From positions 62,001 to 126,000 of the forward strand of contig CCNC01000128.1 in NCBI GenBank assembly GCA_000824845.1: a DNA stretch of 64,000 nt, read 5' to 3'. Positions 43,401-50,410 of this stretch are shown piece by piece. The notes beneath the pieces were generated by a model. The model did no database searches. It was given only the letters and a program-made list of their open reading frames with translations, and was not told the DNA's origin. This DNA is from Mesorhizobium sp. ORS 3359 (GTDB lineage Bacteria; Pseudomonadota; Alphaproteobacteria; Rhizobiales; Rhizobiaceae). Within the stretch, counting starts at the first letter, position 1; the number at the start of each line of letters is the position of its first letter. A program made the translations under genes and the position numbers.

Positions 43401-43993
43401 TCCTTCGTGCCGGGTCGAACAGTCGAAGCAGCCGTCACAGGCTGTCCGGCAGAATGCTGCCGCAGCCTTCCCAACGCCACTTTGGTGTCGCCCAGTAGTA
43501 CGGCATCGTTGCCCGCAAAGTCCTTCACCAGACCGACCAGCTGCCCATCCTCAATCCGACCGTTGATTTGGCTCTGGTGGTTCTCGTCAAGCCATATGCT
43601 GAACTTGCGCAGCGCCGTTATATCGCCACGAATCGAGCTTTCACCCACCTTAGCTGTTTTAGCCGCCTGGGCACGGTAAGCGGCAAAAAGCGCCTCGTCC
43701 GGATGCTCGCGGCCGCGCTTGCGACTGCGCGTTTGCTGAACAACGGAAGCCTGGCGCGGCGCCGCGGCCGGCATTGTATGGCGTGCGCCGGTCAAATCGC
43801 CCTGTTGATTGGCCGCAGGCCGATATGCGTCCGCGATGACGTGAGGGAGGCTCACGCCATCGGGTGCGCTTCCAAAGCCCGTGGCGGGCGGGTTGACCCG
43901 CGGCGGCGGGATGGAACTCAAAGCTTCGTAACCGTCCCCAATCGCCGCGCGGGTCCTCCTCTTGCAGCATGCTCGGACCAACCGCATTTGCAT
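40451..43993 (-). CDS. NopD/XopD-like type III effector with C48 (SUMO protease) domain, main frame
   Basis: 1,180 codons. Residues about 80-560 hold four imperfect repeats of about 100 residues (LRKFSTWLDENHRTQIAGRI, DDEQLDGLAKNFAG, then ALGRLRQAYAGQPVTAAS). A low-complexity proline/serine region follows with the EAR-like FDLNALTP and repeated LDDIVDL / LDSLVDL motifs. The C-terminal ULP/C48 cysteine protease has GSHWSLLLVD (His about 1048), YHYDSAG (Asp about 1068) and QQQNGYDCGVFVL (Cys about 1103): the complete triad. Such effectors de-SUMOylate host nuclear proteins. The first codons of this frame are probably not native: the real N-terminus lies in another frame upstream. The last few residues come from an IS-associated repeat. 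Confidence 0.85.
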   Translation of the reverse strand: MQMRLVRACCKRRTRAAIGDGYEALSSIPPPRVNPPATGFGSAPDGVSLPHVIADAYRPAANQQGDLTGARHTMPAAAPRQASVVQQTRSRKRGREHPDEALFAAYRAQAAKTAKVGESSIRGDITALRKFSIWLDENHQSQINGRIEDGQLVGLVKDFAGNDAVLLGDTKVALGRLRQHSAGQPVTAASTVRPGTKDDEELFAQYRAKVVVKGPTLRDDLAALRKFSRWLDENHRTQIAGRIEDPGLDALAKDFTEREGARISPALKRLRQLSVRQPVTAASNVRPVTKDDENLLAQAAGLQEGTMGGGLTGARHTMSAAAPHQASLVQQTRSRKRVREHPDEALFAAYRAKVAKTAKVSESSIARGIVALRKFSTWLDENHRTQIAGRVDDEQLDGLAKNFAGKDTILLSDINVALGRLRQAYAGQPVTAASTVRPGTKDDEELLARYQTRAVAARLKEGTMWHDLAALRKFSTWLDENHQSQIHGRIEDEQLDRLAKDFAGNDAKLLSELNAALGRLRQAYAGQTVTTARSRPVSEENQVIEDACRAAAGRYGKDTLSKYRSHLCRFNSWLSQNFGKGIAQIEPAVLSRAVDEYKKNAGPRFGTAWGFLQKYRQMVAANNALGLSAHGQAAPREQPSGPPTGAVQSTSPVAFSPIPMSPSDPAWDVLRAFHEEEAAQRGAPMATNAPQFHQTTSLPPELAPVPAPSSPAQSADSSSTFAGLAPLSPTPYRHPDFDLNALTPGQLAEDADISGLGHWSAVAGSAIAQPGSSRRSSQIYAGLDDIVDLQDDAGSAPRSDAARSRSIAGPSPSSSVPGEGSAASSAIHGRLPDLGPQLGSREQPDWRVSPAASPESYDQSQLWQDVDQAGRQRPAGRDRPWSAWSPQSDQDMGPARRSASARSSDIYRGLDSLVDLPSTPAELRDDAHYAPPPGTASDAQIEALNPRASSHDRGLALDATQWLSDEHIQRDYELLAQQLQRENPDLAARTRLADPLIAHYHLRLGSDNAALGAFQRIVYDRNGNDTADFLFLPVNDASATDPERRGSHWSLLLVDRRERARPVAYHYDSAGRFNDQPAAQLARRLGARLEPARITQQQNGYDCGVFVLDGTRALVRRLGQRRQPARLHLDNLVIDRQALQHRLGHRAGTGVALPISQASDQARAELMASFRSRERSDARR

Positions 43994-44174
43994 GTGAGCC
44001 GGTTCGCCGCCTGGCGAGACGGCTGTTTGGGACAGCTGGCCGATGCTGGCCTGGCCGCAACGCGTTCAGATGCTCCTGAAAACGCACCTGGTCGGTCTGC
44101 TGCTGCGAGCCTGCATCGTCTGTGCGGGCGAGATCTGAGACGCGGGATGGATTGACGTTGCCAAAGGGATCCAT
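43925..44174 (-). pseudogene. frameshifted N-terminal (secretion-signal) part of the effector gene
   Basis: An ATG at 44174 with AAGGAG upstream opens MDPFGNVNPSRVSDLARTDD, then TDQVRFQEHLNALRPGQHRP. This polar, serine/glutamine-rich style fits a type III secretion signal. This frame drifts into proline/arginine-rich nonsense after about residue 85, just where the main effector frame becomes protein-like (GYEALSSIPPPRVNPPATG). One indel near 43925-43990 would join them. So the effector as it stands is probably not made full length. Confidence 0.6.
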
Positions 44175-44280
44175 GCTATCTCCTTTTTGCCTGTTCAGAG
44201 CAGCTCAAAGCCGGCCAGGCGGCTGGAAACTGTTCTATGGTGTAATGTCCGGAATTATGTGGCGTCGTGAGGGCCGAGCC

Positions 44281-45140
44281 CAGAATTATCTGTCGTCGGG
44301 TGGGAGTAACCATGGCAACACCATAGCGGAGCACCGGCACCCGATGGCCAGATCCTGCACCACGAAGCTCGTTCGCCCAGAAACCGCGACCCCGGTGGCG
44401 GCTCATAACAAAGACGGCGCTCTTCGGTGACGGTGGCCCGGCTCAAGCGACGCCGCTTCGGACCCGTTGCCGCAGGCGAGCTCCGCTTGGACGACGGCTC
44501 CATCCCGCCCGGCTTCAACGTCGGGCTCGGCGGTGGAACTTTCAGACGCCGTATATCATCCTTCAGAGCCGCACTTTCGGCGCTAAGCCCGGTCACCTCC
44601 GCCCGCAAATGCACGATCATGTCGAGCAGGTCCGCAGGGGTCAGCGTTCGAGAATCGGGTGACTCCGACATGACCCGATGGAATCACGCCGCACGCCAAA
44701 CCGCCACCCACTCCAACCCGATATATCCGAGTCATAACGCCGCGTCCGCCACCGCTGTGCGCATCAGTGTGCAGTCCCGAATTATCTGTCGCTGTCCAAA
44801 ATTGAGTCAGGACGTTGAAGCCCTGCGCACGCGCCACGCTGAGATGCTGATGCCTTCTGTCACACAACGCGATTGTGGGGGGCAGCGCGGAACGGGACCT
44901 TGGTCGATGCGGGTTACCAAACCTGTCGCTGGGGGTTACCAATGCGCGTGTTTAGTGGCCTTAAGTTATCAATCCTGGCCGGAATAAGCTCAATCAAAAC
45001 ATCTCCTTAAGGCCAATCGGGAATTGATTGTCGTTGGGGCACATTGGTAACCTCTTGTCCGAAAGGCATTGGCAACCTCTTCGGGCGAAAGCAGCGCGAT
45101 ATCATCCACTTAGCAGTCCGGCCAACGACAGATAATTCTG
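44281..45140. mobile_element. decayed insertion sequence with 15-bp terminal inverted repeats
   Basis: CAGAATTATCTGTCG (44281-44295) and CGACAGATAATTCTG (45126-45140) are perfect inverted repeats. A third near copy lies at about 44780 and a weaker one at about 44248, pointing to nested or rearranged ends. Inside is only the N-terminal part of a transposase. This remnant sits directly upstream of the effector gene and has probably displaced its native promoter. Confidence 0.6.
44345..44671 (-). pseudogene. transposase N-terminal fragment
   Basis: Minus strand from 44671: MSESPDSRTLTPADLLDMIV, HLRAEVTGLSAESAALKDDI, then a lysine/proline linker and TVTEERRLCYEPPPGSRFLG. This coiled coil followed by a PPGSRF segment is typical of a transposase group common in rhizobia, whose family number I cannot assign with confidence. 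The frame collapses after about 110 residues; the catalytic domain is missing. Confidence 0.6.
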
Positions 45141-45567
45141 GACTCTAGCCCCTGCCGACGACAGTACGCTTCGCGGTGTGCACCGCGTGACACCTGCCGT
45201 TGAGCACTGCATGCACGTGGTCAGCTTCGGACCTCATTTCGGTCATTCATAACTACAAAGCCGTTTCCAATAGCGGACATTAGCCACCTGCTGTTTGCCC
45301 GAGTTAATGCCAGCGTATTGCAGTGGCGGGTATCATAGGTGCAATCGGTCTGGCGGCCTAAACCTCACCATGGCATGTCTTCGCCCATTGTCCTTGGATG
45401 CCAGCCATTGTCGGCCGGCGTCACCCGATCGATCAAGTCTTTGACTGTTCGCGATACTTGTGCCGCCAACATGTCCGAGCAATGTGGGGGAATCGAAGGT
45501 TGGCCTATAGCCAATCGCGTGAACGTCGGGCAGAAGTGCTCTCATGCGCTCATCTTGGACACCACTG
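45141..45567. other. about 430 bp without a recognised gene
   Basis: No family-like frame. Short frames on both strands have weak codon texture. The stretch should contain the promoter of the nuclease-like gene at 45568. Confidence 0.35.
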
Positions 45568-46458
45568 ATGCCCACCATTTCGTCCTCTCAAGTTCCGCCA
45601 CCAAAGTCCTGGGAGGAGTTCGAAGACATCTGCCTTTCGGCAGCGAAGCATCGATGGGATTCCTCGAAGTTTTTCGGCAACGGGCGCAAAGGCCAAGCGC
45701 AGGACGGGGTCGACATATGGGGGCATGATGGCGTGGGCGAGCATATCGGGGTGCAATGCAAGAACACGCTGGCTGGGATCTCATTGAAGGTGGTGGAAAA
45801 CGAAATCGCCAATGCCGAGGGCTTCAGGCCCAAGCTCGACCACCTCTACATTTCCACCACTGCGCCACGTGACGCGACTCTGCAGAGAGATGTCCGTCTG
45901 ATCTCGATTGCCCGCAAGGCTGCTGGGGATTTTCTGGTCGACATATTGTTCTGGGACGACGTCGTGGGAGACCTCGCCCTCGAGGACTCCGTCTTCTTTA
46001 AGCACTATCCGCAGTTCAAGCGCGGTGTCGATCCGAGCAAGGCACACGACCAGACACTGTACGAAGAGTATCTGCAACTAATGCGATCGGACGGAGTCAT
46101 TGGGTTCATCGACGAATGGAACATGGCTGGGTTTTCGTTTCCCTCAGCGAGGTTAGATCCACTTCGGGAATTCGTCGCAAACTGGAACGCGCCGGAGCGC
46201 GAGTTCAGTTCGTCGCAGATTGACGCAGTGCGGTTGGAATTATGGACTAAGGCCCGGGACTACTTGGTCGAGATCAATCGGAGCACATTTCCTGCCAACG
46301 GACCAGGTTGGATCGCGGTGCCGTCGGAGTGGGAGGACAAGTTCCCGGATAGGTTCAAGCGCGTTGTCAAAGAGCTGCACGGCATGGCCGGCGAAATCGT
46401 CGAGATTCATGGTCGTTTGGTCCGAACCGCAAAGGCAGTTCTTTTGACGACGAACTGA
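45568..46458 (+). CDS. Mrr-like PD-(D/E)XK nuclease-fold protein
   Basis: 296 residues. The first 170 residues look like a restriction-endonuclease fold: SWEEFEDICLSAAKHRW, GQAQDGVDIWGHDG (active-site Asp) and HIGVQCKNT (Q-x-K), then LKVVENEIANAEGFRPKLDH and LYISTTAPRDATLQRDVRLI, a strand-helix pattern of Mrr-like nucleases. The C-terminal 120 residues are helical and unassigned. The ATG at 45568 is preferred over one eight codons upstream because the conserved part starts right after it. Followed by a broken GHKL ATPase gene, so the pair was probably a defence module. Confidence 0.7.
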   Translation: MPTISSSQVPPPKSWEEFEDICLSAAKHRWDSSKFFGNGRKGQAQDGVDIWGHDGVGEHIGVQCKNTLAGISLKVVENEIANAEGFRPKLDHLYISTTAPRDATLQRDVRLISIARKAAGDFLVDILFWDDVVGDLALEDSVFFKHYPQFKRGVDPSKAHDQTLYEEYLQLMRSDGVIGFIDEWNMAGFSFPSARLDPLREFVANWNAPEREFSSSQIDAVRLELWTKARDYLVEINRSTFPANGPGWIAVPSEWEDKFPDRFKRVVKELHGMAGEIVEIHGRLVRTAKAVLLTTN

Positions 46459-46689
46459 TGTCTATGCCGTTCCGAGCGCTGGCGTGGCGGCCCTAAACTT
46501 GCCATTGGTTCGGTTCTGCCAACCGCGAGAGGCTGGGCAGGACGGATACGCGTTGTCAGCGGCTGCGCTTTATCTCATTACCGACCTGATCGCTCCAGTA
46601 ATGTCCGGAGGGAGCATCGTTTACAATACAACGCTTGAAGGTCACCCAGAAAGGCCCGTCAAGTAAGCGATATTAAGCGGGGGAAATAG

Positions 46690-46974
46690 ATGCCATCGTT
46701 GAAGACAAATTTCGTCAAAAGGATTGATCGGCTTCCCAAGCCGACCAACGCAGCTGACGCTATGCAACCACTCTTCGAAGCGGTCAGCAACTCGATCCAC
46801 AGCACCCAGGATCGATTCAAGGACAACGTCGCAACCCAAGGGAAAATCATTGTCACGCTCACCATGGCGAGCAGACAGGCTCCCTCAAAGATCGTGGTCG
46901 AAGACAATGGTGTGGGGCTCGACGGCAGGAACTATGACGCGTTCACCACCACCGACACCGACAACAAGATTGCG
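46690..46974 (+). pseudogene. GHKL (Hsp90/MORC-like) ATPase, truncated by an IS30 fragment
   Basis: The frame begins MPSLKTNFVKRIDRLPKPTN and has the GHKL N-box (MQPLFEAVSNSIHSTQDRF with Glu and Asn) and G1 box (IVVEDNGVGLDG), then FTTTDTDNKI. At about 46974 it runs into IS30 sequence and loses homology: only about 95 residues remain of a protein normally many hundreds long. The lid, G2 box and C-terminal effector part are gone. Located 231 bp after the Mrr-like nuclease gene. Confidence 0.75.
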
Positions 46975-47234
46975 CGTCGTGCAATAGCGCGTATCGCGAG
47001 ACCCGCCGCGATCCCGCGAGAGATCTCTTCGCGCTCCGCCAGCCCGAGCGCCGAGGCTGCTCTACGCCTTGCTGAGGGAGCAATGCCGCCGTGTAAGGAT
47101 ACGATCCGCTGAACGCCGGTCTTGTTCCGGCGGTCCAGTGCCCGCGAGATCGACGAAATGCTCTGACCTTGCTTCCATCGCTCCCGAAGCTCGGCCTTCT
47201 GCGCTGACGTAAACCAGATCCGTGACGTCACCAT
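46975..47234 (-). pseudogene. IS30-family transposase, N-terminal fragment
   Basis: Minus strand from 47234: RIWFTSAQKAELRERWKQGQ, SISSISRALDRRNKTGVQRI, then LGLAEREEISRGIAAGLAIR. Typical IS30 HTH region; the DDE domain is missing because the fragment ends at about 46975 against the GHKL gene. The likely outer end lies around 47280. From there to 47533 no gene was seen. Confidence 0.75.
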
Positions 47235-47533
47235 GCAACACCTCCTCATCCTCTCAGATTAAGAGTGTTGCAGTGACCGGTTGAACCCACCGGCGCAAAG
47301 CTGCCGCCGAGTCGGATCCGCGTGCGCCTCGATCCATTGTCTGGCGGGTTGTCCAGACTAGACATTGTGGCTGATCAAACGGGTCGACGATCGCAGCACG
47401 CTAGCATCCTCAGGGATGCTCACTCCGCTTCCGTAGCCCAAACGAGACGCAAAACACCTGTTGGCAGGCCATGGCGATCTTGAAGGCCTTCTCGATTCCT
47501 ACGGGCTTCTCACTGTCAACGGAGGGCACACCC

Positions 47534-47710
47534 ATGGCACATGAGTTCGAAATCTATAAGGACAAAGGTGGCGAGTTTCGCGTTCGCTTCAAGTACAACA
47601 GCGAGGTGATATTCTCGACCGAGGGCTACGCAAGCAAATCCAGCGCTCAGAACGCCATCGACTCGATCAAGAAAAATGGCCCCAGTGCGCCGGTCGAAGA
47701 CAATAGCTGA
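47534..47710 (+). CDS. DUF1508 (YegP-like) small protein
   Basis: 58 residues: AHEFEIYKDKGGEFRVRFKY, then NSEVIFSTEGYASKSSAQNA and IDSIKKNGP. A single DUF1508 unit, a small alpha/beta fold often duplicated in other proteins. The ATG at 47534 is preceded by GGAGGG. Function unknown; sometimes linked to stress. Confidence 0.85.
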   Translation: MAHEFEIYKDKGGEFRVRFKYNSEVIFSTEGYASKSSAQNAIDSIKKNGPSAPVEDNS

Positions 47711-47905
47711 TCGCCTTCGAGGCCATACGACGCTGCGACAATTCCGAAGCTGAGCATATTGGCTTCGAAACGAGCTTCGGATCGGGACTAGCAGTTGTTG
47801 CGCTAGGGTAAGTGCGGCCTCAACTCCTAAGGGAATCCTCGGCAAAATAGACCTCACTAGACCTCTGCTACATTTAGGAGCATTCTCTCCGCTGGGGAGT
47901 GGGGT

Positions 47906-48739
47906 GTGGATAGGTCTCGTTACGACAATCGTTCTGATGGCTGGCGCAAGCGCACTGGCGCAAAACACTCCCGTGCACTGCGGTGGGCGAGTGTGCCCCG
48001 ACGGTTGATCTTCGTGACCGCCGCTGCAGTAGGCGCCTTCGCCGCTGAGATGGTCATGGTGCATAGTGACCGGTTGCTCGACCTGACCCCTTCGAACTGG
48101 ATCGAGCCAAGGCCCGCCCCCATGATCGGCGTGGCGTCCGTCATTGACGGTGACACAATCGAGATCCACGGCCAGCGCATTCGGTTCAACGGGATCGACG
48201 CGCCAGAGAGCAAGCAATATTGCGACGACGCCAAGGGCTTCGAGTACCCATGCGGTCAGCGATCCGCCGAAGCGCTGGATAGTTTCCTGGCCGCCTCGCG
48301 GCCGGTGCAGTGCACTTTCGTGACTTGGGATCGCTATCACCGCTTCGTCGGCGACTGCTGGCGCGCCGACGGCGCGAGCGTGGCTACGTGGATGGTAGAG
48401 CATGGCCAGGCGCTCGATTGGCCGCACTACAGCAACGGCGCCTACGCGCCGCAGCAGGCCAACGCCAAGGCGGCGAGGCTTGGTCTATGGGTTGGCAAGT
48501 TCGAAGCGCCTTGGGACTGGCGCGCATCGCATGGCGACGGGGCTGCGCCGTCGAGCCAGCCGTTCGGCATCATCAGTCGCAAGCTGGTCGCGCAAAGCGG
48601 CGGCCTTTCGTGCGAGCCCCGGCGGTACTGCTCGCAAATCAGTTCCTGCGCAGACGCCCAATGGTACCTGCACAACTGTGCGTGGGGCCGCAAGCTGGAT
48701 AGGGATGGTGACGGGGTAGCGTGCGAGACGCTTTGCTAG
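47906..48739 (+). CDS. membrane-anchored SNase-like (thermonuclease) protein with Excalibur domain
   Basis: 277 residues, GTG start. An arginine-rich N-terminus and one membrane helix (LIFVTAAAVGAFAAEMVMVH) are followed by a TNase domain: VIDGDTIEIHGQRIRFNGID, APESKQYC, then TWDRYHRFVGDCWRADG with the conserved Arg residues and Asp/Glu. The C-terminal Excalibur calcium-binding motif is LDRDGDGVACETLC. Probably a surface or periplasmic nuclease. The start is supported by its paralogous fragment at 1871-2076, which begins with the same residues. Only 10 bp precede the BRCT gene. Confidence 0.88.
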   Translation: MDRSRYDNRSDGWRKRTGAKHSRALRWASVPRRLIFVTAAAVGAFAAEMVMVHSDRLLDLTPSNWIEPRPAPMIGVASVIDGDTIEIHGQRIRFNGIDAPESKQYCDDAKGFEYPCGQRSAEALDSFLAASRPVQCTFVTWDRYHRFVGDCWRADGASVATWMVEHGQALDWPHYSNGAYAPQQANAKAARLGLWVGKFEAPWDWRASHGDGAAPSSQPFGIISRKLVAQSGGLSCEPRRYCSQISSCADAQWYLHNCAWGRKLDRDGDGVACETLC

Positions 48740-48749
48740 GGAGGGGTTC

Positions 48750-49355
48750 ATGGATGACAAGTTTTACAACCGCGTCGGCGGCGATCGTATTTCTTCGCGG
48801 CAGATCGATGAGTTGATTGGGTTAGCGCGCGGCCTCGCTGCAGACGGAAGTATCAACAAGGCGGAAGTCGAGTTCCTTCAAAAATGGCTGGCCGCGAACG
48901 TCGAGATTAGCGATCAGCCGATCGTCCGGACCTTGTACCGACGGGTCAATGAAATCCTTGCGGACGGCGTGCTCGATGCCGATGAGCACACCGAACTTCT
49001 CGATACGTTGAACAGCTTCTCGAACCGAGATTTCGAACTCGGGGAAGTGTTGAAGCCGACCACCCTGCCCCTTTGCTATCCGCCTCCGCATTTGACCTTT
49101 GAAGGTCGGTCGTACTGTTTCACCGGGACGTTCAATTATGGCCAGCGAAAATACTGCGAGCAGGCCATAGCGGATCGTGGCGGCCGCGCCGGCAGTTTGA
49201 CGCAAAAGACCGACGTGCTCGTGATCGGTGCGTACGCCACGGAGTCTTGGAAGCACTCATCGTTTGGCGACAAGATTTTCAAAGCGACCGCCTGGCGCGA
49301 CGAGGGGTTGCCAATCTCGATTGTCGCCGAGAGCCATTGGGTCGGTTTTCTCTGA
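48750..49355 (+). CDS. BRCT-domain protein
   Basis: 201 residues. A helical N-terminal half (ISSRQIDELIGLARGLAADG, RVNEILADGVLDADEHTELL) has a TerB-like acidic-helix look. The C-terminal BRCT domain (HLTFEGRSYCFTGTFNYGQR, QAIADRGGRAGSLTQKTDVL, ESHWVGFL) is like the one in bacterial NAD ligases. Binds DNA ends or phosphopeptides in related proteins. Sits 10 bp after the SNase-like gene with GAGG upstream; likely co-transcribed. Confidence 0.85.
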   Translation: MDDKFYNRVGGDRISSRQIDELIGLARGLAADGSINKAEVEFLQKWLAANVEISDQPIVRTLYRRVNEILADGVLDADEHTELLDTLNSFSNRDFELGEVLKPTTLPLCYPPPHLTFEGRSYCFTGTFNYGQRKYCEQAIADRGGRAGSLTQKTDVLVIGAYATESWKHSSFGDKIFKATAWRDEGLPISIVAESHWVGFL

Positions 49356-49417
49356 CTTCGTCCGTTCGTTTGGCAGCGTCTCATACCATCAGCACCCTGT
49401 TCGACCGAGGTGGAACG

Positions 49418-50188
49418 ATGCGGCACAATGCGTTTAGCGATCAGATCCGCCTGTCTCGGCGATTTGCAGGTCGCTTCCTTACGAGCGTGATCGCGCTCGC
49501 AGTTGCAACGGCAGCAGGATGCAGCTCCATAGACTACCAGAAGCTTACCACCGGTGAGATATCCGGCAGCTTGTTCGTGATGTGGGTCGGTGAGGGCAAC
49601 AATTCCGGTGACGGGAGTTTCCTGTTCGTGCCCGACCCTCATGATCCCTTGATCTTCCATCGGGCAGATCCGGCAGCACCAGGAAGCACGATCAAGCCAG
49701 GCCTCATGTACACGGACGGCGGCTCAATCCCGAAGATCGCGCAGGTCTTCAAAGGGCTGTCACCTTGGGGCTATGCCCCAGCCTACATGATCCACGACTG
49801 GATCTTCATTGCGCATCACTGCATCATTGACGGGAGCACGGAGAAGAGGTTCGATCAAGTTCGCGGGATTGGCTTCGACGACTCCGCTGCGATCCTCGGT
49901 GAGGCAATCAAGGCGTTGATCGCGACGCGTCAAGTCGCGCCGAACGATGTCGCACCCACTGCCATCACGGCGGCGGTGGGAAGCGCGGTTGCCAAGAATC
50001 TTTGGGACGAGAAGGGAGCCTGCAAGTCGCTGCAGGTGAGTGCAAAAGACATTGCTTCCGCAGAGGCAGCGATACCGGGCTCCACATCCAAAGCTCAGAA
50101 CCTGAGGACCTTCCAAATACCAGAAGCCGTCACACCTTCGATCCGAGCAGTGAAGCCAGCGAAGATCATCGCTCGTCTGACCCTCTGA
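49418..50188 (+). CDS. DUF1353 lipoprotein
   Basis: 256 residues. Signal peptide with lipobox (IALAVATAAGCSS). A DUF1353 core follows (MYTDGGSIPKIAQVFKGLSP, WGYAPAYMIHDWIFIAHH), a fold also seen in phage proteins. The remaining 100 residues are alanine-rich. The start at 49418 follows GGTGG and gives the signal peptide; longer readings overlap the BRCT gene. Role unknown. Confidence 0.8.
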   Translation: MRHNAFSDQIRLSRRFAGRFLTSVIALAVATAAGCSSIDYQKLTTGEISGSLFVMWVGEGNNSGDGSFLFVPDPHDPLIFHRADPAAPGSTIKPGLMYTDGGSIPKIAQVFKGLSPWGYAPAYMIHDWIFIAHHCIIDGSTEKRFDQVRGIGFDDSAAILGEAIKALIATRQVAPNDVAPTAITAAVGSAVAKNLWDEKGACKSLQVSAKDIASAEAAIPGSTSKAQNLRTFQIPEAVTPSIRAVKPAKIIARLTL

Positions 50189-50410
50189 CCTGAGCGTCGA
50201 GCCAACGCATGGCGGCCGGCGTGCGGCGACTGACCGCCAAAACAGCCGTCATGGGCGATCGTCGCGGACCTAGCGCGAATGGTGGCCCGTATCGGACGAA
50301 TCCGATTTCAGCAGACGTCATAAACCAATTGAACGTCCCAAAGGAGGCGCGAAGCGGTTATTGGCGATGCCACTTGTTTCGAGCACACGCCGGCAACGAC
50401 CCCGTTTGAA

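Noticed and set aside
42900-43700. Regular repeats in the effector region as a possible CRISPR array
   Set aside because: Repeat period is about 300 bp and in frame with the protein repeats; no short direct repeats with unique spacers.
44630-44670. Weak tts-box-like sequence (GTCAGCGTTCGAGAATC)
   Set aside because: Lies within the transposase fragment, points away from the effector, and lacks the AAGCT part of the consensus.
46484-46666. 60-codon plus-strand frame between the nuclease and GHKL genes
   Set aside because: GTG start without a ribosome-binding site, no recognised domain; too weak to call.
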